From Epiperipatus broadwayi (Eukaryota; Onychophora; Udeonychophora; Euonychophora; Peripatidae): a stretch of DNA of 64,000 nucleotides. Below, one piece after another: positions 63,845 to 64,000 of the stretch. Position 1 is the stretch's first letter, and every line of letters starts with the position of its first letter. Location: contig JAQFVV010000152.1 in the NCBI GenBank assembly GCA_028023455.1, positions 1,674,001-1,738,000 of the forward strand, given 5' to 3'. The notes beneath the pieces were generated by a model, which worked only from the letters and a program-made list of their open reading frames with translations, made no database searches and was not told the DNA's origin. Position numbers and translations under genes: made by a program.

Positions 63845-64000
63845 GTTTCAAAAGGCCTTTATTGTCTCAAAAGAATTACAAATTTTGCATTTACATAGTT
63901 TGTCTACATATAATATCCTGGATTGTCCATTATCATTTGAACACCATTAGCAAATCAATTACTTATAATAGAAAGGAAAAAATTGTTGCTAAATTGTCCT
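63845..64000 (-). mobile_element. LINE copy C, 3' end only
   Basis: Nearly identical over about 155 bp to the 3' end of copy B (58665-58820); I see only two or so differences near AATA(G/T)AAAGG and an A-run. It continues beyond the window edge. Confidence 0.9.

Overview
The window is AT-rich animal (metazoan) genomic DNA, by eye roughly three-quarters A+T. Evidence for an animal is a fatty-acid-binding-protein (FABP) gene split at the canonical FABP exon boundaries by very long introns, plus APE-type LINEs, hAT remnants, tRNA-derived repeats and abundant TA and TATG microsatellites. The repeat-rich, long-intron style is compatible with an invertebrate such as a mollusc, but no single sequence proves the lineage.

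One cellular gene is supported. Exons 2 (18451-18623), 3 (24815-24913) and 4 (44655-44708) of a FABP lie on the + strand, separated by introns of 6,191 and 19,741 bp. I did not find exon 1; it is probably upstream of the window. So roughly 1-44.8 kb is one gene, most of it intron filled with repeats.

Layout: 1189-3839 is a DNA transposon with inverted termini, an exact 8-bp target duplication and an internal higher-order tandem repeat. From 7.3 to 20.6 kb there are fold-back palindromes, a tRNA-Val-like sequence, minisatellites and copies of a dispersed repeat (called R1 here). 26.4-28.2 kb is a decayed hAT transposase with a 245-bp palindrome at its 3' side. 35.9-36.3 kb is a degenerate 58-bp minisatellite. 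37.4-41.5 kb holds LTR-like fragments around a 5'-truncated LINE with a CATCA-repeat tail. 41.7-43.6 kb is a 680-bp inverted R1 pair plus a full R1 copy. 44.7-52.9 kb is mostly featureless AT-rich DNA.

52.9-64.0 kb, all on the minus strand, is a head-to-tail array of related APE-type LINEs. Each unit is separated from the next by a 120-170 bp (TAA)n tract. The order, read 5' to 3' on the minus strand, is: 3' end of copy C; (TAA)n; nearly complete but frameshifted copy B; (CAT)n/(TAA)n; 5'-truncated copy A'; (TAA)n; copy A with intact 5' end, ORF1 and endonuclease, cut off inside the reverse transcriptase next to an R1 repeat. The array suggests insertion into TAA microsatellites, including the tails of earlier copies. 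It is the most interesting structure in the window.
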